A stretch of DNA of 64,000 nucleotides from Agrostemma githago (taxonomy: Eukaryota; Streptophyta; Magnoliopsida; Caryophyllales; Caryophyllaceae): NCBI GenBank assembly GCA_958450325.1, contig OY288251.1, positions 10,124,001 to 10,188,000 of the forward strand. The letters are read 5' to 3'. Under the pieces are notes generated by a model. That model was not told where the DNA came from. It saw only the letters and a list, made by a program, of their open reading frames with translations, and ran no database searches. Positions within the stretch are counted from its first letter, which is position 1; every line of letters starts with the position of its first letter. Shown piece after piece: positions 36,350-46,815 of the stretch. Position numbers and translations under genes: made by a program.

Positions 36350-36905
36350 CCTGTCCCTGGCTTTTGTCCAAAGTCCAGGGGGCCTGCCCCTGCCTGCCCG
36401 GAGGTAAGCAGGGTGGCTTTTGCGTTTTTTATACAAGGTTGGGGGGCCTGCCCCCAGTCCTTGTTAGTCTGGCATGTCCCTGGCTTCTGTCCAAAGTCCA
36501 GGGGGCCTGCCCGGAGGTAAGCAGGGTGGCTTTTGCGTTTTTTATACAAGGTTGGGGGGCCTGCCCCCAGTCCTTGTTAGTCTGGCCTGTCCCTGGCTTC
36601 TGTTCAAAGTCCAGGGGGCCTACCCCCTGCCTGCCCGGAAGTAAGCAGGGTGGCTTTTGCGTTTTTTATACAAGGTTGGGGGGCCTGCCCCCAGTCCTTG
36701 TTAGTCTGGCCTGTCCCTGGCTTTTGTTCAAAGTCCAGGGGCCTGCCCCCTGCCTGCCCAGAGGTAAGCAGGGTGGCTTTTGCGTTTTTTATACTAGGTT
36801 GGGGGGCCTGCCCCCAGTCCTAGTTAGTCTGGCCTGTCCCTGGCTTTTTGTTCAAAGTCCAGGGGGCCTGCCCCCTGCCTGCCCAGAGGTAAGCAGGGTG
36901 GCGCT
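36350..36905. repeat. 123-bp tandem repeat in the 3' region of Tat-C
   Basis: Units start at 36350, 36473, 36586, 36710 and 36833 (periods 123, 113, 124, 123; the last is partial). Each has CTGTCCCTGGCTT, AAAGTCCAGGGG, GGTAAGCAGGGTGG and GGTTGGGGGGCCTGCCCCC. The 113-bp unit lacks about 10 bp of the CTGCCCC segment. A long open frame over this interval is a by-product of the repeat. Retand was originally described as carrying an amplified tandem repeat in this position. Confidence 0.93.
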
Positions 36906-37146
36906 CGGATTTTTGCTGGGGGGGTCATTTTTCCCGACTTTGGCAACAGGGGGGCCTCCCCCTATTGCCCCCTGCTCGTTTGTGTGTGAAGAACGCGAGT
37001 GTGAACAGGCAACGAGTATAAATCTGAATATTCTTCATTTCTTTATAAAACTGTGACATTTTCGGGTGGTCGGAGCCGTCGACATTCTTTTGACCGTCCT
37101 CCGCCATTTGTTTTTAGCAAAAATAAAAACTATCTTTGGATTTTGT

Positions 37147-39000
37147 TCAGACGTAGTATTTTTTCAAGGTGTCCGCATTCCAGTGAGCATGCAGCTCTTG
37201 CCCTTCAAGGTTGGCGATTTTGTATGTGCCTGGTCCCAGGACTCGAGTCACTTGGTATGGACCCTCCCAGTTGGCACTCAGCTTTCCATGTTCTCTTGAC
37301 TTTCCAACCGCCTGCGTCTTTCTCAGAACTAGCTCACCCATCTGGAAGTTTCTCTGTCGGACTTTGGTGTTAAAGGCTTTCCTCATTCGTTGCTGGTAGG
37401 CAACAATGTTGGTGCTAGCTTCCTCCCTTAACTCATTTACCAGGTCCAAGGCTTCGACCATTGCAGCTTCGTTTTCAGCTCGGTCGTACTGCAGGGAGCG
37501 CAGAGAAGGGATCCTTGCCACAATTGGTAATAATGCCTCTGCTCCATATACCAGACCAAACGGGGTCTGGCATGTAGACTCTTTTCTGGTAGCTCGGATT
37601 GACCAGAGTATACTGGGAAGTTCGTCAGCCCACCTACCCTTGTAGTCATCCACCATTTTCTTCAGGCCGTTCAAGATTTGTTTGTTGGCTGCTTCCGCCT
37701 GTCCGTTGGTTTGAGGATGACAGACGGCTGAATAGGCGACTGAGATGTTGTGGCTTTCCAGCCAGATTCTTAGCGGATCATTATCAAATTGTCTGCCATG
37801 GTCAAATACTAGCATCTTTGGCAGACCGAACCTAGTGATAATATTTCGCCAGACCACCTTCCTGACCGCCGGCTCAGTGATGTTGGGCACTGCTTCGGCT
37901 TCCACCCATTTGGTGAAGTAGTCTATGGCGACAATCAAGAATTTCCTGCCCCCTGTAGCCACCGTGAAGGGTCCTAGAATGTCCATCCCCCATTGAGCGA
38001 AGGGGATGGGGGATAGGATTGGCCTGAGTTCCTGGGCCGGGGCATGGATTGATGGGGCAAAGAGTTGGCATTTTCTGCATTTCTGAGTCAGGCTCTTGGC
38101 GTCCGCCAGCATGGTGGGCCAGTAGTAGCCTGCCCTTAGGGCTTTGTGGGCCAGGGATCTCCCCCCGATGTGATGCCCACAAATCCCTGAGTGGATATCT
38201 TCCAACACTTCTGCAGCTTGATCTGCCCGTAGGCATTTGAGCAGGGGATAAGTAAAAGATTTCTTATAAAGTTCCCCTCCAATGAGTATGAACCAGGCTG
38301 CTTTAGCCTGTATTTTTCTTTTTTGTGCTGCGTCTGACGGCAGGTCACCATGTTTCTTGAGTTGGATGAAGGGAGTCATCCAGCTTTCCGGACCTTCTTC
38401 TACGGTGCTAATCGCCAGACAGGGGCTGGTTGATTTTTCATGCAGAACGTCGACCCATACTGACCTCCGTATGTCCTGTAGACTGGAACTTGCCAGTTTT
38501 GACAGGGCATCTGCTCGATTGTTCTGGGAGCGGGGGATCTGTTTGATCTCATATGATTTCAGGCCAGATAACTCCCCTTTCACCATCTCCAGGTATGTGG
38601 CCATTGCTTGGTCCCTTGCTTTGTATTCACCGTTGATTTGGTTGGCGATGAGCTGGGAGTCTGACGTCAGGACAATCCGTTCTGCCCCTGCGGCTTTAGC
38701 TAGCCTGACGCCTGCGAGTACTGCTTCGTACTCTGCTTCGTTGTTCGATGCTGGGAAGACAAATCTGAGGGCATGCTCAAAGTCAGCCCCCCCTGGGCTG
38801 GTCAGTACGACGCCTGCGCCTGCGCCATTGGCTGTCGAGGATCCATCGGTATGCACGACCCATTCCTCGGCAGGGGTCTCATCTTCCCCTGAATGGGAGC
38901 ACTCAGCCAGAAAATCTGCTAAGGCTTGGGCCTTGATGGTTGTTCTTGGCTGGTAAGATATACCTAGCCCACTCAGCTCAATCGCCCACTTTAGTAACCT
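37147..39000 (-). pseudogene. Tat-C RNase H (second) and integrase
   Basis: About 620 residues, C-terminal part of pol. It begins after a frameshift near 39000 (RLLKWAIELSG). Next comes a full archaeal-type RNase H (HTDGSSTANGAG, E in SNNEAEYEAVLAG, D in SDSQL, late D in NNRADALSKLA), which removes RNA from hybrids. Then integrase: zinc-binding H...H...CRKCQLF, core with D (GMDILGPF), D (VFDHGRQF, where the usual Asn after the Asp is His) and E (GQAEAAN), and a basic C-terminal domain ending in LKKYYV. No chromodomain, as expected for Tat. All catalytic acidic residues are present and there is no internal stop. Confidence 0.92.
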
Positions 39001-40430
39001 TTCCTGATTTTTCAAATTTTTCCAACACCTTCTCCAGTGGTTGGTCGGTGAGGACCACGACTGGATGCGCGTCAAAGTAAGGTCTGAGTTTCCTGGCAGC
39101 AATTATGACTGCGTAGGCGGCTTTTTCGACCATCGGGTAATTTTTCTCGGCTGCCCCCAGCGCATGACTTACGAAGTATATAGGTTGCTGGGTGCCTGCC
39201 TCTTCCCGTAAGATAACCGCGCTGACAGTTATATTGGTCACTGCAATGTAGAGGAAAAGTTTTTCCCCTGCTACTGGTCTTGCCAGGGTGGGCTGCCTCT
39301 TAAGATGGTCCTTCAATTGCTCAAAGGCCTCTTTCTGCTCGTTTTCCCACTTGAACTGTTTGTTTCCTTTCAGTATCTTGAAAAAAGGAGTGGCCTTGTC
39401 TGCTGATCGGGCGACGAACCGTGCTAAGGCGGCCATGCGACCCGTCAGGCGCTGGATGTCTCTAATGGTCTTGGGCTCAGGAAGGTCTAGAACTGCCTGA
39501 ATTTTCTCAGGGTTGGCGTCTATCCCCCGAGAGCTGACCAAGAACCCCAGGAATTTGCCGGAGCGGACTCCAAATGTACACTTCTTTGGATTGAGTTTCA
39601 TTTTGTAGGCGCGCAGGGAGCAGAAGGTCTCCTGCAGGTCTATCAGGTGCTCTCTGTCTTCTTTGCTTTTTACGATGGCGTCATCGACGTAAGCCTCAAT
39701 GTTTCTGCCTTTTTGTTTTTCGAACACTTTATCAACTAACCGTTGGTATGTAGCCCCTGCATTTTTAAGCCCGAATGGCATCATCTTGTACATGTAGGTG
39801 CCTGAACTGGTGATGAACGCGCACTTCACCCTGTCCGGCTGCCACAAGTATACTTGATGATACCCTGAAAAGGCATCTAGGAAGCTCAGCATGGAATAAC
39901 CACTGGTGGCGTCTACCAGTTGGTCGATTCTGGGGAGCGGATAGCAGTCCTTCGGGCAGGCCTTGTTGAGGTTCGTAAAGTCCACGCACATTCTCCATGC
40001 GCCTGACGATTTTTTAACCATGACTACATTCGCCAGCCACTCTGGGTAGTCACAGACCTCAATAAAATCTGCTTTCAAGAGTTTGTCAATTTCTTCCTTG
40101 ATTGCAGCGTCTTTTTCCGCGGACATATTTCGCTTTTTCTGCTTTACAGGGCGAGCGTCCATGCTTACGTTCAGCTTGTGAACGATGCATGATGGATCAA
40201 CGCCGGGCATCTCGTCTGCCGAGTAGGCGAATACGTCTTTGTTTTCTTTCAGCAGCTTGACCAGTTCAGCCTGGTAGGACTCCTCCAGGTCAGCTCCTAT
40301 TAGGACCTGCCTCCCTGGTTCCAAGTCTACTAGCATGCTTTCGCCCCCTGGCTCCAGGTGGTCGGACGCCGGGTGCTCGGCTGGTATTTCGCCTTCCCTG
40401 CTGGGGGAACTGTCAGCCTTTTTTTTCCTT
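38980..40430 (-). pseudogene. Tat-C reverse transcriptase with degenerate first RNase H
   Basis: About 480 residues, shifted one frame from gag and from RNase H/integrase. Motifs in order: CVDFTNLNKACPKDCYPLP, SFLDAFSGYHQ, MPFGLKNAGATYQRLVDKVF, AYVDDAIVKS (catalytic YVDD at 39691-39680), FLGFLVSSRGI, then the tether and a Ty3-type RNase H (FLYIAVTNITVSAVIL) in which the usual catalytic Asp is gone. Loss of activity here, with a second RNase H added, is typical of the Tat lineage. The stop TGA at 38978 comes only from the frameshift near 39000. Confidence 0.92.
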
Positions 40431-42870
40431 TTCTTTCTTTTTTGTGTTCTTGCAGGGCCACGGAGTAGCATTGTCTGGCTGACTCTTGGTCCCCGCGCAC
40501 TTTTCCTTCTAGTCCGAAATCGGTGACATACGCTATGGTGAGGGCCCTGATGGAGATGGCTGCCTCGATTTCGTCCAGGGTGGCTCTGCCAATTAGGGCG
40601 TTGTAGGCAGATCTTGCATCTACAACAACAAAGGTTGCCCTGACGTTCCTGGCAGTAGAGCCTTCCCCAAAGGTTACAGGTAGGTCTATGACTCCCATGG
40701 GCAGCACGCCTGCTCCACTGAATCCGTATAACGATCCGGGGGCAGGTCGTAGGGGCCTTTTTTCCAGGCCCATTTTTTCGAAGGCATCTTTGTACAGTAG
40801 ATTTGTGTATGCGCCAGTGTCTACCATACACCTCCGCACAATGTGGTTGCTGATCTCGAGGGACAGCACCAAAGGATCACTGTGCGGGTATACTACGCGC
40901 CCTGCATCATCAGGGGTGATGCTTAAGGTCACTCCCCTTGGACTCCCTGCTTTCTCAGCATAGCAGATCTGGTTCCTTAGTTCACGCATTTGTCTTTTTT
41001 GGCCTCTTCGACTGAGCTGGCCCTCAGTGCCCCCTGAAATTACATGGATCACCATGCGGTTCTGTACTGACCCTTCGGGTTTTTCAGATACTTCCTTCTG
41101 AGACTTATTCTTGGCTGCGTAGTTGGCTAACCATCCGTTCCTGATTAACTTCTCGATTTCGTCCTTCAGGTGACGGCATTCCTCGGTGGTATGGCCTATG
41201 CAGTCGTGGAAAGTGCAGAATTTCTTGGGGTCTCCTTTCGGGCTGCGAGGCTTGTTCGGGTGATTCCACTTAGCAGTTTCTTTTTCCAGTTCGAAGATCT
41301 CCGCCCTGGATTTGTTCAGGGCAGTGTAACTGTCGAACCTGGGCTGGTAGACAGTGCGCTCCTTCTTGGGAGTGTCTCGCTCTTCCCTTTGCTTGCCTGG
41401 CTCACTTCTGCCCCGTCCACCCTGCGGTCCCCCTTGAGGCCTTGTTTGGCCTGCAGGGGTATCCGTCAGGCCGTGGAACTCCTCCTGCAGAATGAACCCT
41501 TCCGCAATTTTCCTGGCCATGGCTAAGGTTTCTGGCTGGGCCCTGATCATCTGGTTTTTCATTTCCCCTGGAAGCAGGGAGATTGTCAGGGCATAGGCGG
41601 CAGTGGAATCATCGATCTCCCTGACCTGCTGGTAGGATAGATCAAACCTTCTCAGATATTCCCTCACACTTTCGCCCTTTTTCTGCTTCAGGGTCATAAG
41701 ATCGAAACGAGTGAGGCGTCTTCTTTTATTCCCAGCATACTGTTCAAGGAAGATCTCGGCCAACTCTATGAAGAACCTGACTGACCCCTGGCGGAGATCC
41801 CTGAACCATCCTTGTGCGAGCCCTACCAGGATGGTTGGGAAAACTTTGCACCAGATGGCATCATCTACGTCATACATGCCCATGTGGCTCTCGAATGCTG
41901 CCAGGTGGTCTTCAGGGTCTGTTGTCCCATCAAATTTAATGGTGGGCATTTTAATTTTTGGAATGGGGTACTCTTGTACCTCAGGATGAAGTGGGGTCTT
42001 TGTGGGCCTGCCCACCAGTCGTGAAATGCTTTCCCCAGACTGGTTACCATGAGTATCCCATTGTTTATGGGCTGGTTTCCTCGTGCTGGGGGAGCGGTGC
42101 TTTGGGGGCGGCCTGCTCGCCGCTTCATCTTCTGTCTCAGGGGAGACTTGTCTGGGTCTCTTCCTCTGAGAGTGACAGAAGCTCTCACCCTGGCGATACT
42201 TGGATTCGAGCGGTTGCCCCCGATTGAGCCTTGATTGCAGGCTTTGGGATAAACCGGGGGCTGACTGCTCTCTGGCTGCCGGTGTTAGCCTGGAGAAAAC
42301 CCCGCCTGGTTTCTCTCCCAAGCGTTTTGACATGGGCTCCCTGGTCCTCATTCGCTCCTGTAATCCTCGGGATAAGCCTCCCTGCCCTCCAGACGCTGAT
42401 TCTGTTGTGTGAATGGAGAACGCCTGCTGGACAGGTGGCTCTGGATTGCCGGTAGTAATGCGCCTTTGCACATGCGCATACGCTTGTGCCGTCCTTCTCG
42501 CTTTCCTCTGAGCATTTCTGGCGGCGGTCCGCCTCGTGCCCCAGGCTTCATCCCTGCTGATTGGGGATGGTTGCCTGGGAGCCGATGCGACCCTGCCTAC
42601 CAAGTCCTCAGAAGTGAACTCCTGGTTCAGCATCGCAGAGAAGAACGCGGCTGTCTGCGCCATCTGGGTTGGGGTCAGATTAAGAGCGTGTCCTGGGTGT
42701 GTCCCCAACTCAGGTGTCGCAGCAGTGTTAGATCCGCCGAGGAGACTGGTTCCCCCTACCCCTAGGATCGTGGCAGGAGGAACCCTCTCCGACTGCGGCA
42801 TACCATACAGGGGGGCCACCGGTGGGACCGTCGGACCCGTTCCTGCACTGGCATCAATGATTTCTGGCAT
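40430..42870 (-). CDS. Tat-C gag-protease
   Basis: About 810 residues, no internal stop. ATG at 42870 (MPEIIDASAG) is the first ATG after the PBS; the open frame further upstream begins with a non-ATG codon. An N-terminal Pro/Gly/Arg-rich region is followed by the capsid-type gag domain (FPTILVGLAQGWFRDL, FLEQYAGNKRR, GESVREYLRRF), a zinc knuckle C-X2-H-X4-H-X4-C (CTFHDCIGHTTEEC), and the aspartic protease with DTGAYTNLLY (Asp codon at 40821-40819) and NALIGR. Gag builds the particle and the protease matures it. The frame ends in unrelated residues past an A8 run at 40431-40424 where the RT frame takes over. Confidence 0.9.
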
Positions 42871-42936
42871 GATTGTTTTAGTTTTGTGATTATGAGTGGT
42901 TGATTTTAGTGGGTAACTCGTGAGCACAACCGTAAG

Positions 42937-42957
42937 TTCCCCACAGATGGCGCCAAA
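42937..42957 (-). other. Primer binding site of Tat-C
   Basis: On the minus strand TTTGGCGCCATCTGTGGGGA follows the LTR end GGAACA by one to two bases. This PBS type is common in Tat-lineage elements; I did not assign the tRNA. Confidence 0.75.
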
Positions 42958-42958
42958 T

Positions 42959-43636
42959 TGTTCCGGTCACGGAAACAATTCACCCGGCCTTGGATCCGGG
43001 CTGTATGATTGAATCACTGATGAACAATTGATCGATTGACTTCCTTGAACCTCTCTTTCGTCTCACTCCCAGGATCGGACCTTCCCGGCGGAGTTGGCCT
43101 GCTCCCTGCACAATGAACGCACAGGGCCTCGGAGGTTGTCCGAGGGAACCCTCTCTGATGCCTAAGTCAGCCCGTGAAATGCCTTGAGAGACCTAGTTCG
43201 TGAGGAGCTAGGTGGCGTTTTTTAGGAGTAAGGGTCTAGAGAGAGAAAATTCAACCCCCCTCATGTGGGAAATGGGGAGGTATTTATACCTTCCCACAAG
43301 AGAGAGAAGTGGGAGAGGAATGGTTGGATAGAGAAGTGACAAGTGGTGGCTTCTCATCCATCCATTCCTAATTACCTTAGGCGAAATGACGGGAGGGTCC
43401 CTGGGGGTTCTGGCCCTGTCGACCAGGGACTTCCCCAGGGCAGGCGGATTTCAGGCAGTGGCTGCTAGGTTCCAGCAGGCTGGGATGGCCTATGGTCCCA
43501 GCAGCCGACGGCCATCCTTAGCGCTTTATGCTTCTGTTCTAGTTTCTTGCTAGGGACTGGTCTTTTGAGCCTTGACAGGAACCATCCTAGGGCCTGTCCG
43601 GCAGGCAGTTACTCGACAGGCGGCCGACCTCAATCA
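42959..43636 (-). repeat. Tat-C 5' LTR
   Basis: 678 bp, TG...CA on the minus strand, TATA palindrome GGTATTTATACC at 43279-43290. The eight differences from the other LTR are all transitions. Confidence 0.96.
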
Positions 43637-43641
43637 AATAC

Positions 43642-44582
43642 AAAACAAGAGAAAAGAAAACAAACACATAAAGAAAACAAACACCACCCCGAAACTTCCA
43701 AACAAGCCATCACATCAACCGCAAACTCCAAAAAGCTCCACCCGAGCATACACCATCACACAACATCCTCCAAACTCCACAAAAAGAAAAAAGGAGAAAG
43801 AGATAGAAGGATAATACCGGATGTCAAGAGCTTTTCGAAACTTATTGACGATCACGCAACCTACAAGGAAAATCTGGGGAGCAAAACAAACAACGCGACA
43901 AATATACGACGCAAAGAATCAAAAGAAAAAGACAAAAAATAAATTAAAATATTTTTGGTTTTTATGAAAAAAATTCGAATTTTTAGGAATTTCTTAGATT
44001 TTTCGAAAAAACTGTGAAAATAAAACTAAACTAAACAAGGATATCGCTCCCCCATACTTAAACTGCGCAATGTCCTCATGCTCGATCGGTAGTGTGTGGA
44101 GACAGTAAAAAGAAAAGAAAAAGGGAAAATAAAGCGAAGAATCAAAAATCAAAGTGAAGAAATGGTAGAATGCGTCTGGCCGGGGTGTAATCAAGTCACC
44201 AAGGGCCAAGACGAGAAAAGATATGGATGGGGGAAGAAATAAAAAGAAGAAAATAAAAGGAAATGGGAGGGGAGGGCTAGGTGTAATCAAGTCACCTAGC
44301 CCGGATTCCGCCTAAATCCGATTAAATCCTACAAAAAAGGAAATAAAAGATAAAGAAAAAGTGAAAAGACTTGATCATTTGGATTTTTCAAATAATTCTC
44401 GATGTAATCATTCTTTCATCGAGAATCGGGAGCAATAACCACAAAAGCCCCGAGGGCCACCATGACGCCAAATACATAAAAGGGAAGGGAAACATACAAA
44501 GGGAGACTAACAATAAAAGACAGAAAAGAAAGGAGAGTTACCAAACGGTTAGCAACTCAATGATCTCCCTCGCCTAAATGAT
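43642..44582 (-). other. Athila-2 3' noncoding region, proximal part
   Basis: No gene. On the minus strand it contains GAGGACATTGCGCAGTTTAA and GTATGGGGGAGCGA, a phrase that follows the pol gene in Athila elements. It also holds two copies of a block with GGCCGGGGTGTAATCAAGTC / TAGGTGTAATCAAGTCACC (44176 and 44279). It abuts Tat-2 at 44583. Confidence 0.65.
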
Positions 44583-46795
44583 CGTTGACACCCAGATATG
44601 GACCTGGTGGCTGCAGAAGTGCCCAACAAACACCCGATGACGATAGGACTGCAACGCGATGCGGGTTCGCAGTGTTTTAGATAGTTTTTCTATAGAACGG
44701 ATCAAATAATAACTCGAAAAGATTAAATTAACATCAAGGCAGGCTTAGTCGTGTCATTACGGTCGCGTCGACACTAATTAGAGTCAATTCCGACACCGGG
44801 GCCCCGAATCGGTCCGGAAATATGAAAAGTCAAACCCGAGTCAACGCGTTGGGCCGAGCGAACCTCGAGACGTGCGCCCGAAGCCCACCCGGCACTTGAC
44901 ATGCTAGGGTTATAGAGAAGCCTTAACCTCCAAGATAACCTAGGATATGCATCTTCTCCGTTTTGGAAAGTTTTGATATCGGATCTTCAAAACTTCGACT
45001 GCTCCAGCTCACGCGCCTGAAGACTGAACTGCCCCACACCGAGCACCTGAAGACCGAGCCGCATGAACCCGAGCGTCCATATGAGTGACGATGACCGAAA
45101 ACACCTATAAATACCTCCCCCCCCCCCCCCCTCCCCCGCCTCATTTATTCGACACAATCACGAGTTCGTACTTACTTCTACACAACTCGTTCTTCCCTCT
45201 CTTTTCTCTCGCTAAGGGCTCGCACTCCGACACCCGAGGCAAACGATCCACTCGATCGTAGTTCCGATAATAAAGCGACATCGACGCTACTCCTCACCTT
45301 CGAGCACTCCACTCGATACCGAGGTGCCTGTGATCGACTAGCTCAAAACTAGTACCCAAGTTCTGCCGGATTAGCCGCAGAACTAGTCCTTGGCAACGAA
45401 GTTCTGCCAGAATACCCGCAGGAAAGGTCAAACGGTAACGGAGTTCTGCCGGAGTCACTGGTCAAGCTAGGAGGATCCGCCTGTTGATCGAGTCGTCACT
45501 AGGTTGCCATCTAAACAAACTTTCCATATTCGCACTTTCTTATTATGCACTACGACTATACTAGGCATAGACACTAGGTCCACTACACATACTAAGATAC
45601 GTAACGTCCCAACTTCAACCACAAACACTAAAATACACTAAATAGACACGAGTAATTCTGAGATCCGTTCTCAAACTTTCTATGCATCGTGTCCTGTTTA
45701 GTGTATACTCCGAGGGTGCAGCTCCTCACTATGTGATTTACTAACATTCGCATTTACAGTTTTTCGTATGATTTATTGCTTTTATAACCTTATAATCGCA
45801 TGCTAAATCACCTAACACGGAATTCAAAACGTAAAACAACTAAAACTGAACAAAGTGATGGTTGGGTTCCATATTAGTCCAGTTGCTCGCCTTACTAGGT
45901 TCGACGCATCTCTATTAATACCGAGCCGACGCATCTTAAGCAGAATACCAGGTAAGGTATACCACGAGAATGACTAATATCCGTATTATCGCGTTAAAAC
46001 TGATTTGCTAATACGAATAATACTAGTACTCTCTACTCTCCTGCGTGCATCTTTTCATGGCCTGCTTGTCACGTGAAATCGCATGCAAAGAATGTAAACA
46101 CAACTACTTTGACGACAAAACTTACTTGTCCTTAAAACAACCGACGTAGCAAAAAGCATAGGGTTAAAACAACGGATGTTACGGTATTTCCACCACAACA
46201 AAAGAACTAGGATATCAGCCCACCGATTGATTAGTAGAGGCCGCTATAGTGCGGGCGGGATTGGGTGTTGACATCTATCGGATGTTGGCTTCCCAATACG
46301 TACCCTCACCCCTCACTCAGAATCGATGGTTTCCGGATGTCCGAAACCATTGGCAATGAGAGTCATTCCAGGCATTGAGGGCTTAAGGGTACAAGTCTTT
46401 ATCTTTAGGTCCTGTGCCACTCAACTTTGAGCCGGCAAGGGATCAAAGTTGACTTGAACGGTTTCCGAGTCCCCATAATTGACTCGGTGGCGACTCCACA
46501 AATCGGCAACGAATTCAGTTCACTAAAAAGGTCGCCTTACCAAACGAATCGGACTTTAAACATTTACAACCATGACTCGATCGATTCCCAAACGGAAACA
46601 CGAGTGCTCGCATCCGTCTAGTACAAGTCCGGATCGTCATCCAAATCGAGGTCCAAAACATCGCCCCGTACGCGAGATCGGACCGGCCCCCGGCAGAAAG
46701 GGGGCCGCGTGGGTGGCCGCCGCCACATGTTGAAAACCGGGTCAGTCCCGCGCGGGCGCGTGCGGGGCGTTGGGCGGTGCGGACGGATGTCCACA
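44583..46795 (+). repeat. Tat-2 left LTR
   Basis: 2,213 bp ending GGATGTCCACA. TATA box TATAAATA at 45106-45113, followed by a poly-C tract (about 45117-45131). It holds a conserved block GAGGCCGCTATAGTGCGGGC (46236-46255) shared with Tat-1. Divergence from the right LTR is roughly 4 changes per 100 bp over the first 330 bp, counted by eye. Confidence 0.92.
45106..45113 (+). promoter_or_regulatory. TATA box of Tat-2 left LTR
   Basis: CCTATAAATACC. The right LTR reads CAATAAATACC at the same place (55810), so only the left copy keeps the box. Confidence 0.6.
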
Positions 46796-46798
46796 ATT

Positions 46799-46815
46799 TG
46801 GCGACTCCGCTGGGA
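46799..46815 (+). other. Primer binding site of Tat-2
   Basis: TGGCGACTCCGCTGGGA, three bases after the LTR, the same site as in Tat-1. Confidence 0.78.

Larger units (their letters stand above)
31679..43636 (-). mobile_element. Tat/Retand-like LTR element with two antisense genes (Tat-C)
   Basis: An 11,958-bp minus-strand element. In its own direction: LTR (43636-42959), PBS, gag-protease, RT with a degenerate RNase H, second RNase H, integrase, a 123-bp tandem repeat, two genes on the opposite strand, and LTR (32356-31679). The Tat assignment rests on the CX2HX4HX4C gag zinc knuckle, the extra RNase H (DGSS...E...D) before integrase, and a large 3' region with antisense ORFs, known from Retand and Grande. 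Its LTRs differ by only 8 of 678 bases. Gag and RNase H/integrase share one frame; RT is shifted by two compensating breaks. Confidence 0.93.

Noticed and set aside
36262..37056. 264-aa open frame with repeated Cys/Pro/Gly blocks
   Set aside because: It lies on the 123-bp tandem array and its repeat follows the DNA period; there is no start context or family. Treated as a by-product of the repeat.
37874..42889. Several plus-strand open frames across Tat-C gag-pol
   Set aside because: They are antisense shadows of conserved pol and gag codons, with no TATA or leader as found for the true antisense genes.
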